NCBI RefSeq assembly: GCF_047511655.1
Contig: NC_133394.1
Coordinates: forward strand, 143,629,343-143,693,342
DNA: 64,000 nucleotides
Reading direction: 5' to 3'
Source of the DNA: Castor canadensis
Taxonomy: Eukaryota > Chordata > Mammalia > Rodentia > Castoridae
The notes beneath the pieces were generated by a model that saw only the letters and a program-made list of their open reading frames with translations, was not told where the DNA came from and did no database searches. Below, one piece after another: positions 1-11,200 of this stretch. Both the position numbers and the translations under genes were made by a program. Every line of letters starts with the position of its first letter. Position 1 is the stretch's first letter.

Positions 1-246
1 AGGAAAGGGGGAAGGAAAAAAAGAAGGAAGGAAAGAAGGAAGGAGGGAAGGAAGAAAGGAAGGAAGGAAAGAAGAAGGAAGGAAGGGAAGGAAGGGAGAG
101 AAAGAGGAGGGGGAAGAAAAGGAGGAGGAGGAAGGGAAGGAAGGAAGGAAGGAAAGAGAGAGAAGGAAGAAAGGAAAGAGAGAGAAGGAAGGAAGAAGGA
201 AGGAAGGAAAGAGGAAGGGAAGGAAGGAAAAGAAGGAAAGGAAAGA
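1..246. repeat. Polypurine (GGAA/GAAG)n tract
   Basis: This is an almost uninterrupted A/G strand made of imperfect GGAA, GAAG and GGGA units. It runs off the left edge of the window, so its full length is unknown. Long homopurine/homopyrimidine tracts can form triplex DNA and vary in length between individuals. Confidence 0.95.
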
Positions 247-267
247 CTAAAAACCCAGGAGAGAGAA

Positions 268-650
268 GCAGTTGATATACTGATCCACCATTTATAAGCA
301 CTTACTATGTCTTAAGCAATTTGCTACATCCTGTGAGTGCAGAGATCAAAGACATGACCTTCTCTTAAAAGGGCTCACTAGCAAGTAAAGGACCAATTAA
401 ACTATAGGGTGATGACTTCTATAACAGAAGTTTCCAGGGCAGGGGTGGTGGTGGTGGTGGTGGTGATAAAGAATCCAGGCCCAAGAAGAAAGTTGTTTCA
501 GAGGAAGAGAACATGTTTTTCAAAGCATAAAGACATGTGGAAGCATGACATGGTCATGCAACTGAAGTTGCATGATTGATTGGAAAAAGGGGAGAGAGGA
601 AAAAGATGAGACTGGAAAAGTAGCAAAGGGACAGATCTGGAAAGTTCTCT
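268..650 (-). repeat. Ancient LINE-like (L2-class) relic
   Basis: The opening, about 'ataagcacttactatgtctt', resembles the common ancient mammalian repeat that begins 'gcacctactatgtgccagg'. GA-rich text of the kind that follows it in that family comes next. I assigned it from memory, and it is heavily diverged. A (GGT)n microsatellite lies inside it. Confidence 0.4.
443..465 (+). repeat. (GGT)n microsatellite
   Basis: About seven to eight uninterrupted GGT units lie inside the ancient repeat relic. The tract is likely length-polymorphic. Confidence 0.9.
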
Positions 651-2170
651 TTATCCTATAGGAAGGAGTATGATGGGGAAGAAGACAAGTTCAGTTTTAG
701 AAAGGCTGTATTTGAAATATAAACAGGGCACATCTACAAGGCAAGAGAAAACAGAGGATCAGAACTCCAAGTACAGACAGGAACTGATTTATATTTTTAT
801 TTATATCTCTTTACAACATTTCAAAGTCTCCCCCATAAAGGTCATCATGGAAGGCCTAGAAGTAAAATAAGAACATTTTGGGGCATTTAAGAACTAGAGC
901 ACCTTGTCATCAAGATCAAAGTTTCCCAAAGAGAAAGACTCATGAAGGAGATGGAGCCCTAATGTCAGACATGGAGAGAAGTTAAGGAGGGTAAAACAGG
1001 GAGAAGTTATCAAATGTCATGCTAAATGTCATGTCATGGTGAACTTTGGGAGAATGACTTAGGAAAAGTCAGGGAGTGAATTCAATAGCAAAGGGTTAAA
1101 GTGACTAGGGTCAGATGAGAAAGTGTAAGCAGAAGTCGACTCCCACGCTTTCTTCACCAAGCCTGACCCATTTTTCTTCTTGGCACCTGTCTTTTGTGCT
1201 CCACCTTGACTTGACCCTTTTCTGGCATTTTGCCCCATCTCTTTTTCCTAACGTCTGCTGCCTCAGTATGACCACATCTCTCACCAGCAATGACTCTAGC
1301 GTTCAGCCATCTAGTAAGCTATGAAATGAATCATCAAGTAGACTTTATCAGATAAGGAAATAGGTCAAGGGTTTCTTTGATGGAACACATGCTGTCATGG
1401 GTTGTACAATGAGCAGAATCCCGTTAAGGACACTGTTGACTGTCAGAATCCCTACCAATCCACTACCAGTGGTTAACCTTCCCCCACCCCCACTGCCCGC
1501 TGCTGCCCCACACACATACCCAAGGTCTTGGTCAGTAGGAGATTATGATTGGGGGTGCTTCTTCTTTTTACCAGATAACACATATTATTCATATATTATT
1601 TTAGGTGGTAGAGGTGGTAGTCATTGTTCTGGTTGTATTACAAATTTTTAGCATTTTTAGTTAAAAAAAAAAGACACTCACTCCTTTTTTCTAATCTGCA
1701 GAAGTACCATTTGGCTACGACTGTCTATAGTTCTTTTCTTTATGTTCTCCTCCCACAGTTCTTTGGCAGCCAGAATTAACTCAATAGAAAACTTGGCAAA
1801 CTCTGAGTCAGACATCTATTCTCTTTAATGTCATGGCCATATCCAGAGAATTGTTCTCCTATACCAAGTGGTATCTAGCTTTTAATGTAATTGGATCTTT
1901 GCATATCCAAAGCCACTTATGCAAATTAAAACAATGACTCCACTCAATAAACCAGGAATGATAACCATAGTCATTATAACAGTAAGTGAAGCTAATCAAA
2001 GCTCCATCTTCATAATTTTCTTTTCAGAGATCAACAGCTGAAGTGAGTGGGATCAGGAAGGGAATAATTGGCCACTTAGTCTAATGCTTGCTATTTGTAA
2101 TAGCAATAAACAGCACAAATAGCAAACAAATTAACCAGTGCTCCCCCTGCACCAATTAATTACCAAGTTA
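650..2170. other. Intergenic stretch, nothing recognised
   Basis: I see no gene, RNA gene or clear repeat here. Open frames are short (up to 84 codons), lack family resemblance, and are consistent with chance. The stretch is about 21-23 kb upstream of the TAPT1 start. Confidence 0.6.
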
Positions 2171-2370
2171 TGACAAGTTCAGTTCCTACTTCTTGAGTCT
2201 TTTCCTTCATCACTGACCTATCCGGGCTCTAGTTTCCTCTTCCCTGGACCATGACCACAGACTTCCCTTCTCTGTTCTTCTTCCTTCTAAATACATCCTC
2301 TACACCAGTCACCTAAATGACTTTTCTAATTCAAAAGCCAAGCTACTGCCTTGCTTAAAACCCTTAGAGC
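2170..2370 (+). repeat. L2-like LINE relic, sense
   Basis: The C/T-rich text with 'ttcaaaagcc' followed by 'ccttgcttaaaaccctt' matches my memory of the L2 3' region ('ccctgcttaaaaccctt'). Strongly diverged. Confidence 0.45.
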
Positions 2371-2758
2371 AAGGGATGGCCCTTAAAGCATCGTGGAATG
2401 TCTAAGTTCTTTTCTGAAGCAGCCAAGATGGTTGGTTTTCTGGACCCTGCGAGTGAATCTTCAGAATTCAGACTCAAGAGCACCAGATCCAGCTTCTTAA
2501 TCTGAAGTTTGGGTAGTTTATGAAGTTCAATCACTTCCAGAGTCCATGTTCCTAGGTGGTGGGAGTCTTCTGTCATTGTGCCTTAATCAGGACCCCCACA
2601 GTCTACTCTGCCTGGTTTTCTACTTTCAACATTTCAATAAGGGCTGGTGCCTCTTTCCGTACCTTTCAGAAGGCTTTTAGGATCCTTATGCAAACACAGG
2701 CCCTCCCTCCTAAGTCTCTACCAACTAAGAGAAGTCTTCAGTAAACCACAGGATTTTT

Positions 2759-2984
2759 TTTTTTTTAAGACTTCAAAAAAGCACAGGATTTTGGGTTTTT
2801 GTTTTTGCGGTACTGGAGTTTGCACTCATATCCTACACCTAGAGCCCCTCCACCAAACCCTTTTTGTGATGGATTTTTTCGAGATAAGTTCTCGAGAACT
2901 ATTTGCCCAAGGCTGACTTCAAACCATAGTCTTCCTGATCTCTGAGTAGCTAGGACTGCAGGCATGAACCATCACCGCCCAGCT
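2759..2984 (-). mobile_element. B1-ID dimeric SINE (reverse orientation)
   Basis: On the minus strand this reads as a 7SL-derived B1-like part (agctgggcggtgatggttcatgcc-type start, 'tagctactcag') followed by a tRNA-like part and an A tail. It is flanked by a 16-bp target-site duplication with one mismatch: aaaccacaggattttt at 2743-2758 and aaaccacaagattttt at 2985-3000. The duplication proves retroposition and fixes both ends. Confidence 0.9.
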
Positions 2985-3183
2985 AAACCACAAGATTTTT
3001 AAAAATATTGATTACACACCATTTATCAAAGACCAGATATGTCTGAATTCTTTACATAAAGGATGTTGCTCAAATAACCTTCAATGTACACTTCTTAATA
3101 ACAAATTCTGCCTCCCTAGATACACTATGACACACATACAATTGAATTTGGGAAAAATTCAACTCACTATTGACACATATATA

Positions 3184-3260
3184 AGGGCTGGTGTTTAGGG
3201 CTCAAGTGGTAGAGCACTAGAAAGCCTGAGGCACTGAGTTCAAAGCCCAGTACTGCCAAA
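3184..3260 (+). mobile_element. ID-like tRNA-derived SINE
   Basis: The sequence has the tRNA-like pattern 'ctcaagtggtagagcac ... gagttcaaagcccagtactgcc'. It is flanked by cacatatat repeats (about 3174-3182 and 3263-3271), which look like a target-site duplication. Confidence 0.8.
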
Positions 3261-3276
3261 CACACATATATCTTGG

Positions 3277-3399
3277 TTTTTTTTTTTTAATTTGGTTTCT
3301 TTTTTTTTTGAAGCATGCCCTTGCTATGTAGCTCAGGCTGGCCTTGAACCCAGCCTCTTGAGTGCTGGGATTACAAGCATGTGTCAACCACACCCAACT
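3277..3399 (-). mobile_element. B1-like SINE monomer (reverse)
   Basis: A T-rich head is followed by 'tatgtagctcaggctggcct' and 'gtgctgggattacaagcatg', which is the reverse complement of a B1/Alu-type 7SL-derived monomer. Confidence 0.8.
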
Positions 3400-3990
3400 T
3401 GACACACATACCTCTTGAAACTTCACATCTCTGCTTAATTACTTTATTGCTATTTTACAGGTGGCCTAACAAATCATTTCTTGGGTCAATAGTACTAATA
3501 TCAGAGCCTTCTCTGACCTTAACCACAACCCAAATGAATGAACTCCTTCAATTAATAATTATTATTTCTTTCATGCCAGACTTCTAAAAGAAAGAAGAAA
3601 AGATCCTAATAAAGGTATTTAAATCCGTAAAAATGCAAAAGTCAGCCATGTTCAAGTCCTCCAGCTTTCTGAGTTTTTCCATTCTTTAAAGTCTAAGATA
3701 AAGCAGATGAGGAATTTATTTAGGGATATTAGGTGGCTCTAGAACCTCTGAGAGGGCCAGGGGTCATATTTGGAAGCTATGTAGCCAGCACAACAAAAAC
3801 CAAGCTCGGTGAGGAGTTCTGTCCATTTGGTTCCCATCATAGTTTCCTTTTTTGAAACAAAATCCTTATAACCTAATCCTGCCCCTTTTGTCCTAACTTG
3901 CAAGGCACACAGCCCTCAAGTCAGTGCTCCCTAAAGAAGCTCCAACTCCAACTTGGCAGCACCGACTTCCTTTCTGGAATCACCTTGTTC

Positions 3991-4097
3991 AGCTGGGTGT
4001 GGTGCACCCTGTGATTCCAGCACTCAGGAGGCAAAAGGATCCAAAGCTGAAGGCCATCCTGGGCTACATAGTGAGACCCTGTCTCAAAAAGAAAAAA
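3991..4097 (+). mobile_element. B1-like SINE monomer
   Basis: It begins 'agctgggtgtggtgcaccc', continues with 'ccagcactcaggaggc' and 'gggctacatagtgagaccc', and ends in an A-rich tail. This is a nearly canonical rodent B1 without a tRNA part. Confidence 0.88.
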
Positions 4098-4367
4098 GGC
4101 TGAAATTCTAGATAATAAATGAAGTGGAAAACATAACACATCCACCATAGCTGTTGCTAGACCAAGACACTAACAGTTTGACCGGGACCTGTTAAGTAGA
4201 CTCTAGATGATTTGAAAACAAACATCCACTGCTTCCACTTGCCAAGTCTTTGTGTCTTTTGAAGTCAGTCACCCATAAATATCTCAGTAAGATTGCCTGG
4301 ATCCCGGACCATATACGTTGGGAAACTCTGTGGCCACCTTCCTCCAACACAGATTCACCCACAGAGA

Positions 4368-4368
<1 letters not shown>

Positions 4369-4399
<31 letters not shown>
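4369..4399 (+). repeat. (CA)n microsatellite
   Basis: About 15 uninterrupted CA units. Likely length-polymorphic. Confidence 0.95.
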
Positions 4400-4401
<2 letters not shown>

Positions 4402-4454
4402 TTCCTATCCCCAGGTCAATATCTCCAAGGCACCCCAGTTGGGTCCCAGTATCT

Positions 4455-4535
4455 CAGCATGTAGCCCAGGCTGACCTTGAACATTCCATCCTCCTACGTT
4501 TTAGGATTACAGGTGCATGCCACTACTCCCGTCCT
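4455..4535 (-). mobile_element. B1 fragment (reverse)
   Basis: 'gtagcccaggctgaccttga' and 'aggattacaggtgcatgcca' are the reverse complement of B1 text. The T-rich end is missing, so this is a fragment. Confidence 0.7.
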
Positions 4536-4650
4536 CAAAGCCTCACAGTTGGATTAGGTAGATGTTTTCCTTAAGAGTAGTAGCCCACATAGAGTGGCAA
4601 AGCACCTTAAAATTTGACTATCAGTACTACACTTATAAAAAGAGAATCAG

Positions 4651-4854
4651 CATGCCCCTGTGCTAGTGGCTCACATCTGTAATCCTTGCTACTCAGGAGG
4701 ATCACAGTTCAAAGTCAGCCTGGGCAAAATAGTTCTTGAGACCCTATCTCAAAAATACCCAATACAAAAAAAAAAGGGTCAGTGGAGTGGCTAGAGCACC
4801 TGCCTGGCAAGTATGAGGTCTTGAGTTCAAACCCCAGTACCTCCAAAAAAAAAA
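4651..4854 (+). mobile_element. B1-ID dimeric SINE
   Basis: The left part is B1-like ('gctagtggctcacatctgta', 'cctgggcaaaatag'). An A-rich linker follows, then a tRNA-like part ('gtggctagagcacctgcctg', 'gagttcaaaccccagtacc') and an A tail. This shows the two-part layout of the local SINE family clearly. Confidence 0.88.
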
Positions 4855-5794
4855 GCAGAGAGCATCAGCACAAGCAACTGCAGGAACAACCCTTTTCTCT
4901 ATGTACTGTCATTACCCAAGATGAAAACATCACATAAATCTTAATGTATCAGGGCTTTGATTTTGTCCTCTCTCAACTGCCTCTCAGGGAGGGAAGTAAA
5001 CCCAGAAAGAGACAGCAAAGCCCGGTATTGGGACCTTTTAGAGTTTGACACTTGAATTTAAAAGTTTCTGAAACCTGTTGAGAGAGAAACACAGCCTAAG
5101 AACAAGAAAATGCTACTGTTAGCACTTCATCCTTCCCCACCAACTCATTCCTCTCACTTTCTCTTTCAACCATTTTGATGCACAAACTAAAGTTCACTCC
5201 TTTAAGGATTGCGATAAGAGCTCCCAGGAGGGATGGGTGAGGTATGAGGCGAGGTGGCCTGGAGGAAGTCCTGTGGGGGCGCAGATGTGCAGGAAGGGCA
5301 TAGCTTCCCCAGCTGTGGAGTGTGGGTGACCTATGGTACATGCCAATTCGTGCTGTTCAGAACGCGATGGGTGGGTTAAGTTTGAGGCACATACAAATTG
5401 TCATGAGCCCATAGAAAAGAAAACAATCAATAGTACTTGGTGATAAGAAGGGAAGGGTTGGCAAAATTTTCACTGAGCACAGGACGTCTGATCTGTGCCT
5501 GAAACACGTGAGCTGCCAAGGAGCAAAGGAGAAGTAGAAATCCCAGACAGGGAGCTTCAGCAACCCAGAGGTGTAGACCACCAGGAAAGCAGATTGCCTG
5601 CAGGAGTATAGCACGACAGCAAGCTAGGAAGATAGCCTGGAACCAGCTCTGGAAGGAGCAGAGGATCACGGAAACTGTTTCTGCAGGAAGTGCTTTGTTA
5701 ACATTTATTACAAAGACCAATCAGCTCACTATGTGAGGAGCAGATTAGAGAGAGAAGAAGGGAGTAAGACCAGTTGGGAGGCTTTTGAAATGAC

Positions 5795-6020
5795 ACCTGC
5801 TGCATACTGTGTGCTCAGTGCATGCCTGGCACTGATCCAAGCATTTTAAACATTTTATTTCACTTAATCCTCACTGTGAATGTGATGAAAACTCTATGCA
5901 TCTCTGATAACAGGAGGAAACTGAGGCACAGGAGGTTACATTGCCCAGGGAGTTAAAACAGGTAAGTGCAGAGCAATACATTAAACCCAGGAAGTCTGGT
6001 TGCAAAGAGTGCAGGCCTTT
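5795..6020 (-). repeat. MIR relic (reverse)
   Basis: 'tgtgtgctcagtgcatgcct', 'acttaatcctcactg' and 'ggaggaaactgaggcacag' are the classic reverse-strand MIR landmarks, as remembered from the consensus. Confidence 0.8.
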
Positions 6021-6662
6021 CTGTTCCCCTATTGGAAATCACCTGGGACACATATGCTAGGTGATCCTAGGGCAGTGACAACCGGATCAGAGGAAAGGGA
6101 ACAAAATTAACAGCACTTTCAGGGTGCTTGTAGGTGAGGCAAAAAGGGAAGTAAAAATAGCTAACTTTTCCCACTTCAGGGAAGCAGGGAAAGGGGTTAG
6201 AATTAGTCACAGAGGGTGAACACAGTGCGCTAGTTTGAGGCAGCTGAGTTTGCAGAAATTTGAAGCCAGCCTGAGAAAATGTTTGTCTTACACTCTGCAC
6301 CCTTGCTCTAGGTAGTAGGCTACCCATTTCCATCTCATTCAACTCGGTATTGTCATGTTTGCTCTGTCAAGGTCAGTTCTAAAGAAAGTGTCTGGTATAG
6401 ATGCTGTTCACATAGTAACATCACTGAGTTCTTTCATACTAAATGATAGGCTTTGCCCCTTATCAAAGGACTCGGTAAAAATTAAGAGAATAGATAGAAG
6501 GAGGCTTCCCAGCATGCATGAAGGTCCTACTCTTCCTAACCATAAGACATAAAACAGCCAGTCCTACCTCCCAAGACAAAACCAGACAGACAATGAAACA
6601 GCACAAAAGTCATAGGGAATAGCAAATACATCGGAATATCAAGAGTCAAGAATCCTGTCCTC

Positions 6663-6955
6663 AGCCAGGTGCCAGTGGTTCATGCTATAATCCTAGCTAC
6701 TCAGGAGGCAGAGATCAGGAGAATCAGCAAATAGTTCATGAGACCCTATCTCAAAAAGACCCATCACAAAAAAAAAAGATGGTGGAGTGGCGCAAGGTAT
6801 AGGCCCTGAGTTCAAACCCCAGTACTGCAAAACGAAAAAATAGGGCTGGGATGTAGCTCAGTGGTACAGCGCTTGCCTAGCATGCACAAGGCCCTGGGTT
6901 CGATCCCAGCACCAAAAAAGAAAAGACAAAAAAAAAACAAAAAAAACAAAAAAAT
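6663..6955 (+). mobile_element. Composite SINE: B1-ID dimer plus second ID element
   Basis: A B1-ID dimer (6663-6840, ending in 'gttcaaaccccagtactgc' and A-rich text) is followed directly by an intact-looking ID element (6842-6918: 'gatgtagctcagtggtacag', 'gggttcgatcccagcacc') and an A-rich tail. One pair of 12-bp duplications, aatcctgtcctc at 6651-6662 and aatcctgttctc at 6956-6967, brackets the whole block. It is therefore either one trimeric insertion or an ID element that landed in the dimer's tail. The ID part has better-preserved tRNA boxes than its neighbours. Confidence 0.85.
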
Positions 6956-7007
6956 AATCCTGTTCTCCTAACCTTACTCCTAGTCTTTTTCTTTATTCAA
7001 TTTTCTT

Positions 7008-7240
7008 TATTTTGTGGGAGTGACATGGGGCGGGGGTTGGGGTGAGACAGTGTTTGGACTCAGGGCTTTGACTTTCAAAGCAGGCTCTACCTCTTGAGCC
7101 ATGCCTCCCGTCCATTTTGCTCTGGTTATTTTGAAGATGAGGGTCTCATGAACTATTTGCCCAGGCTGGCCTCAAGCCATGATCCTCTGGATCTCAGCCC
7201 ACAAATAGCTAGGATTACAGGCATGAGTCACTGGTGACTG
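7008..7240 (-). mobile_element. B1-ID dimeric SINE (reverse)
   Basis: Reading left to right, the reverse complement of the tRNA-like part comes first ('gcaggctctacctcttgagc'), then the reverse B1 part ('atttgcccaggctggcc', 'aggattacaggcatgagtca'). Degenerate. Confidence 0.85.
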
Positions 7241-7255
7241 ACTGTTTAGGTTATA

Positions 7256-7355
7256 TATCTTTTTTTTGAGGGCGGGAGTTGGTAGTGGGGTCTGCACTCA
7301 GGGCCTCACGCATGCTAGGCAGACGCTCCACCACTTGAGCCACTCTGCCAGCCAA
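7256..7355 (-). mobile_element. ID-like SINE (reverse)
   Basis: Reverse tRNA-like text: 'cagggcctcacgcatgctag' and 'ccaccacttgagccactctg', with a T-rich left end. No B1 part is present. Confidence 0.82.
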
Positions 7356-8097
7356 ACCAGCTGTTTTTATTAAAAGAAAGTGTCAAGAGAAAATGATAAA
7401 AAAAAATCTGAAGAGTTTATTTAAGCAAACAACAATTCATGATTGGGAAAGACCAACCCACAAGAGATTCTGAGCTTCAAAGGAGCACAAGAGACAGTTT
7501 TATAGAGTAAATGTGGAAATGAATAAAATATTTGATTAGCTGCAGTTAAACAGTTGCCTTAGTTAGTCCCTAATTATACCTTAAGCTAGCTTTAATTATG
7601 TAAATTATCCACAGATTTAGTAAGTGCAGATTTGACCAGGTGCGGTCCAAAATAATAAATAAAAAAAATTTCAAAACGAAAAATTTGAATTTCTGTGCAT
7701 ACATTATACAGTTCAGTGGATGAAGAGGCTCTCAGTCAGTCCCACGTTATGGTCAGTTATGTTTAAATGGTGTGTGTTAAATTTGATGAGTGCTTCTCTG
7801 CTCTTAATTGGATAAAAATCTGCCTCCAAAAAGCAAGCAAAAGTTATGGGAATCCTCCCAAGCTAAAAGGTCATGTAATGTGCTTAATTTAAATGGCAAA
7901 GTGAAAATTCGAGATTTGTTGAAAGACAGTATGTCTTCAGTAGGAGTTGGACCATGGGAAAATGAACCAGGCATCTGCAGTACAGTACTGAGCTAGGAAT
8001 CCTGACCATTCCCCAGTGCTGCTCAACCTCGGTCTCCTTGGCAGTGTTTGATCCTGATGGCCATATCAGTGTGGGAGTGGCTACTGGCATTCCTCCT

Positions 8098-8272
8098 ATC
8101 TACTCCTCCCACCTACCTGGAATTACAGACCTGTATCACCACACCAGGTTTTTTGATGAGGTGGTGGTTTTGCTAATTTTTTGCCCAGGCTGACCTAAAA
8201 CTACCATCCTTCCAATCTTTCCAATCCTTCTGGTAGCTGGGATTATGGGTGTGAGCCATTGTGCCTGGCCAG
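8098..8272 (-). mobile_element. B1-like SINE (reverse), degenerate
   Basis: Two blocks resembling 'ggaattacagacctgtatca' and 'tagctgggattatgggtgtg' suggest two reverse B1/Alu-type ends. This may be two overlapping old copies. Confidence 0.65.
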
Positions 8273-8279
8273 GACATTC

Positions 8280-11200
8280 TGAATATCATCTTCTACTTCA
8301 GAAATACCACTGGACAAGTAAGTGAGCACTTCATGGATTTTTCTTATGAGGAGTTATTTCAAGGACGAATGAGTGAAATTACTGGTTTGCAGAAAGGATT
8401 TCTTTTCTATCTGTGAACATTAGGAATCACCAGTGCTAATCCACAGTGACTGATTTAGGGGCATATTTACAAAGTTGTGCTGTTTTGGAAATAAAATCCT
8501 ATTGTTTTTAAAGATAAAGTTATATTTTGAGGGCCTTGGTTTCAGTAAATCTTGATCTGTTGCCTTCAGTTTCCTTAAGAACTAGGGAGCAAATGGCACT
8601 CGTATTTCTTGAATTTACATAAAGAGGATTTGGGATTAAGAAACAGCTAGTTTAAGTAAAGCACTGGTGATGGGTATAGGCAAAGGAGGATTTAATGAGG
8701 TTACATTGGGAAATTTTAATTCAAATAGTTTCATCACATAATTGAGAAGTAGAAAATCCCAGAGTGAGACCATTGGTCTGATTACTAAAAATACAGAGGG
8801 GAACCTGTCTTCCATTTGAGTATAGATAGGAAAATACAGTTAGGGACAACTGACTAGTTAGCTTTAAGGGTATGTACATATCGGCTGGGTTGTTATCAGA
8901 CTATCTTATTGGCTGAATAAAATCATAAAAACATATCAGGTTCTTTATCTGAATGGGCACAAACTCAGCATTACTCCTGATTATAGATGCTATTTTTTGT
9001 ACACTATCAATTAAGGGATATTTATAACCAATGTTAATAAAGCCTGATAAAATTAAATTTTAAAGAGCAATGAAAAAAGCTTGTAAAGAAATTAAAAGAA
9101 GATATTTTATAAAATCAAATGCACAGAGAGAAATTAAAGCAAGTCATAACCATGGCATATGACCCTCTGAGTAAACCTACCACAGTAGTACAAAGCTATG
9201 CCATCTGTCATTCCAAGCATGAGGTGTGTGATGGGATGGAAGGGCCAAGGCAGGGGAAAGACAGGGAATGGCTACAGAAAGAAGGGAGTGGCAAGAGGAA
9301 GTGACAAGAAAACAGGAAGAGAGAAGAGGCACAGACAAGACACCACTTCTCCAAACCATGGCTTCTCTCATCTGCAAACCTCCTCCCTCAGTCTTGCAAG
9401 AAATCTCCATCAGTCACCAATACTGGTACTTTAGTAGAGAGAACTACTGTTCAACAGTCATGGTTATTAAGGGGAGACACTTTTCTCTGTGAGCACCTCA
9501 CATCTGAGGCGGGATACTCTCTGGAGATACTCAACTGGGTCCCCCATTTGAGCCTATAGACATCTGTGTGCTCATTGCCCAAAAGAAAGGATGTGGAGAG
9601 TAGGGCAAGGTAAAGAAGAGGGGGAAAGGCCTGGGGCGTCCACATTTCCTGCAGTGAGGGGACATTGACCTGATGCTGTTGTTTGGAGTCCCTGACTGGC
9701 AGGATGCAGCATTCTCCTGCAGGACTCACGAGTTCCCCAGCACCCCAAGGCACAGACAGGGTTCAAGTCTGAGTTCCCTGGTCCTGCCCCAGGGGATGGA
9801 CCACACTAAAGCTAGCTGCCCCTTCCCTAACCCTTAATCCCCTCCCCTGTCCTTTCTGTGGGAGATTGTACTCTAAGGTCTCTCGCCACCACATGGCTGG
9901 GGACAATAGGAATGTCTCCGCCCCCCCCCCCCCCAGCTTGTCTTCTTTTCCTTTCTCTTTCTTTCTTTCCCCTAAACACACTGGGGCTATGTGGCTATGT
10001 CCCTTAGGCAGAGGGCTCCCTAGGCAGCCCTGCCTCCCTTTGTGCTCCCAGCAAGGAACTCTGGAGGGGAATAGACTGAGAAACAGAGACCCACTCACCA
10101 TAAAGGAGCTGTGCAGAGAGGGCCCTGGGGGACTATAACAAACACCAGATTGTCCTCACCCCATCCTTTGGCTAGGAACAAGATCCAGGAAGTGAAGGAC
10201 ACCATGTCAGAAGGAGAAAAAGGCCCTGGGAAGGAGTGAGAATTTCTTTTCCTTTCCTTTTCCCAACAACTTGTAGTGATGGGACTTCAAGGTCCATATT
10301 AAAGTAACTTATAATTTTAATGCAGTGTTTATTGTACACTTTGATTATGAGGATGAAATTTATTCTCAATAGCTGATTCTTTCCCAACCGAGACACTGTT
10401 CAAGGGGAATCAAGCAGAACTTCTCTGGCCTTCCTGGCTCTCCCAGGCCTTCCTGTCCTTCCTCCCTTCCCCCCACCGCCAGTTCCCTTCCCCTATGGAG
10501 TGCCTGTGATGGAACCCAGGAACCCTGACCTGTCAGAGGGATCAAGACCCTGCACGGCAAAGACAGAGACTTGGAGAACTTGTCAGAGAAAGATGCAAAT
10601 AACAGCACTTTTTTCCTCCTTCATTTTATTCAAGGCCGCAGAAGTCAATTCCTCAGAGGTCAAACAAACACACTTGACTCAAGAACAGCCAACAAAACTG
10701 TTCTGCAGTTTATCCTGAAAGCAAAATGACAAGAACAAAAAACAGGGACAGAACATGGTGGAAGGGGAGAGCTAGCTAAAAATATAAAGGAATTCAAAGA
10801 GAATGCCCTTTCTTCAATGTCCTGGAGAGTTGGTAGCTGATCTTGGCTGCTACATAAGCAGACAAGTATTCTTTAAGGTGATCCTCCTCCTGGAACCTAT
10901 CCAGCCTCATAAAACAAAGTTAACCTTTGGAGCTGTGTGATCTGGCAAGGGAAAGAGTGACATTAGGATAGGAAGAGTGTATTTCCTAGGTTCGATTGAC
11001 CTCATCAGTTATGATCCTACCAAAAAGCAAAAAAATGGACAATCTACCAGTTCCTGCTTCTGCTTACCTCGGCTACCTGATTTGTTACCCTTCCCACCTT
11101 TCACATCATACAGCAAAAAGGACTAACTCACCTGTTGGACCTGAAGCTCCCTGAGGGCTGGGACTATTTTGTCATGCTGTGACTTCTCACAGTTCCTAGT

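Noticed and set aside
6842..6918. Possible genuine tRNA gene
   Set aside because: The box-like sequences and A tail are those of an ID-type SINE, the body lacks a full cloverleaf, and it lies in a retroposon composite.
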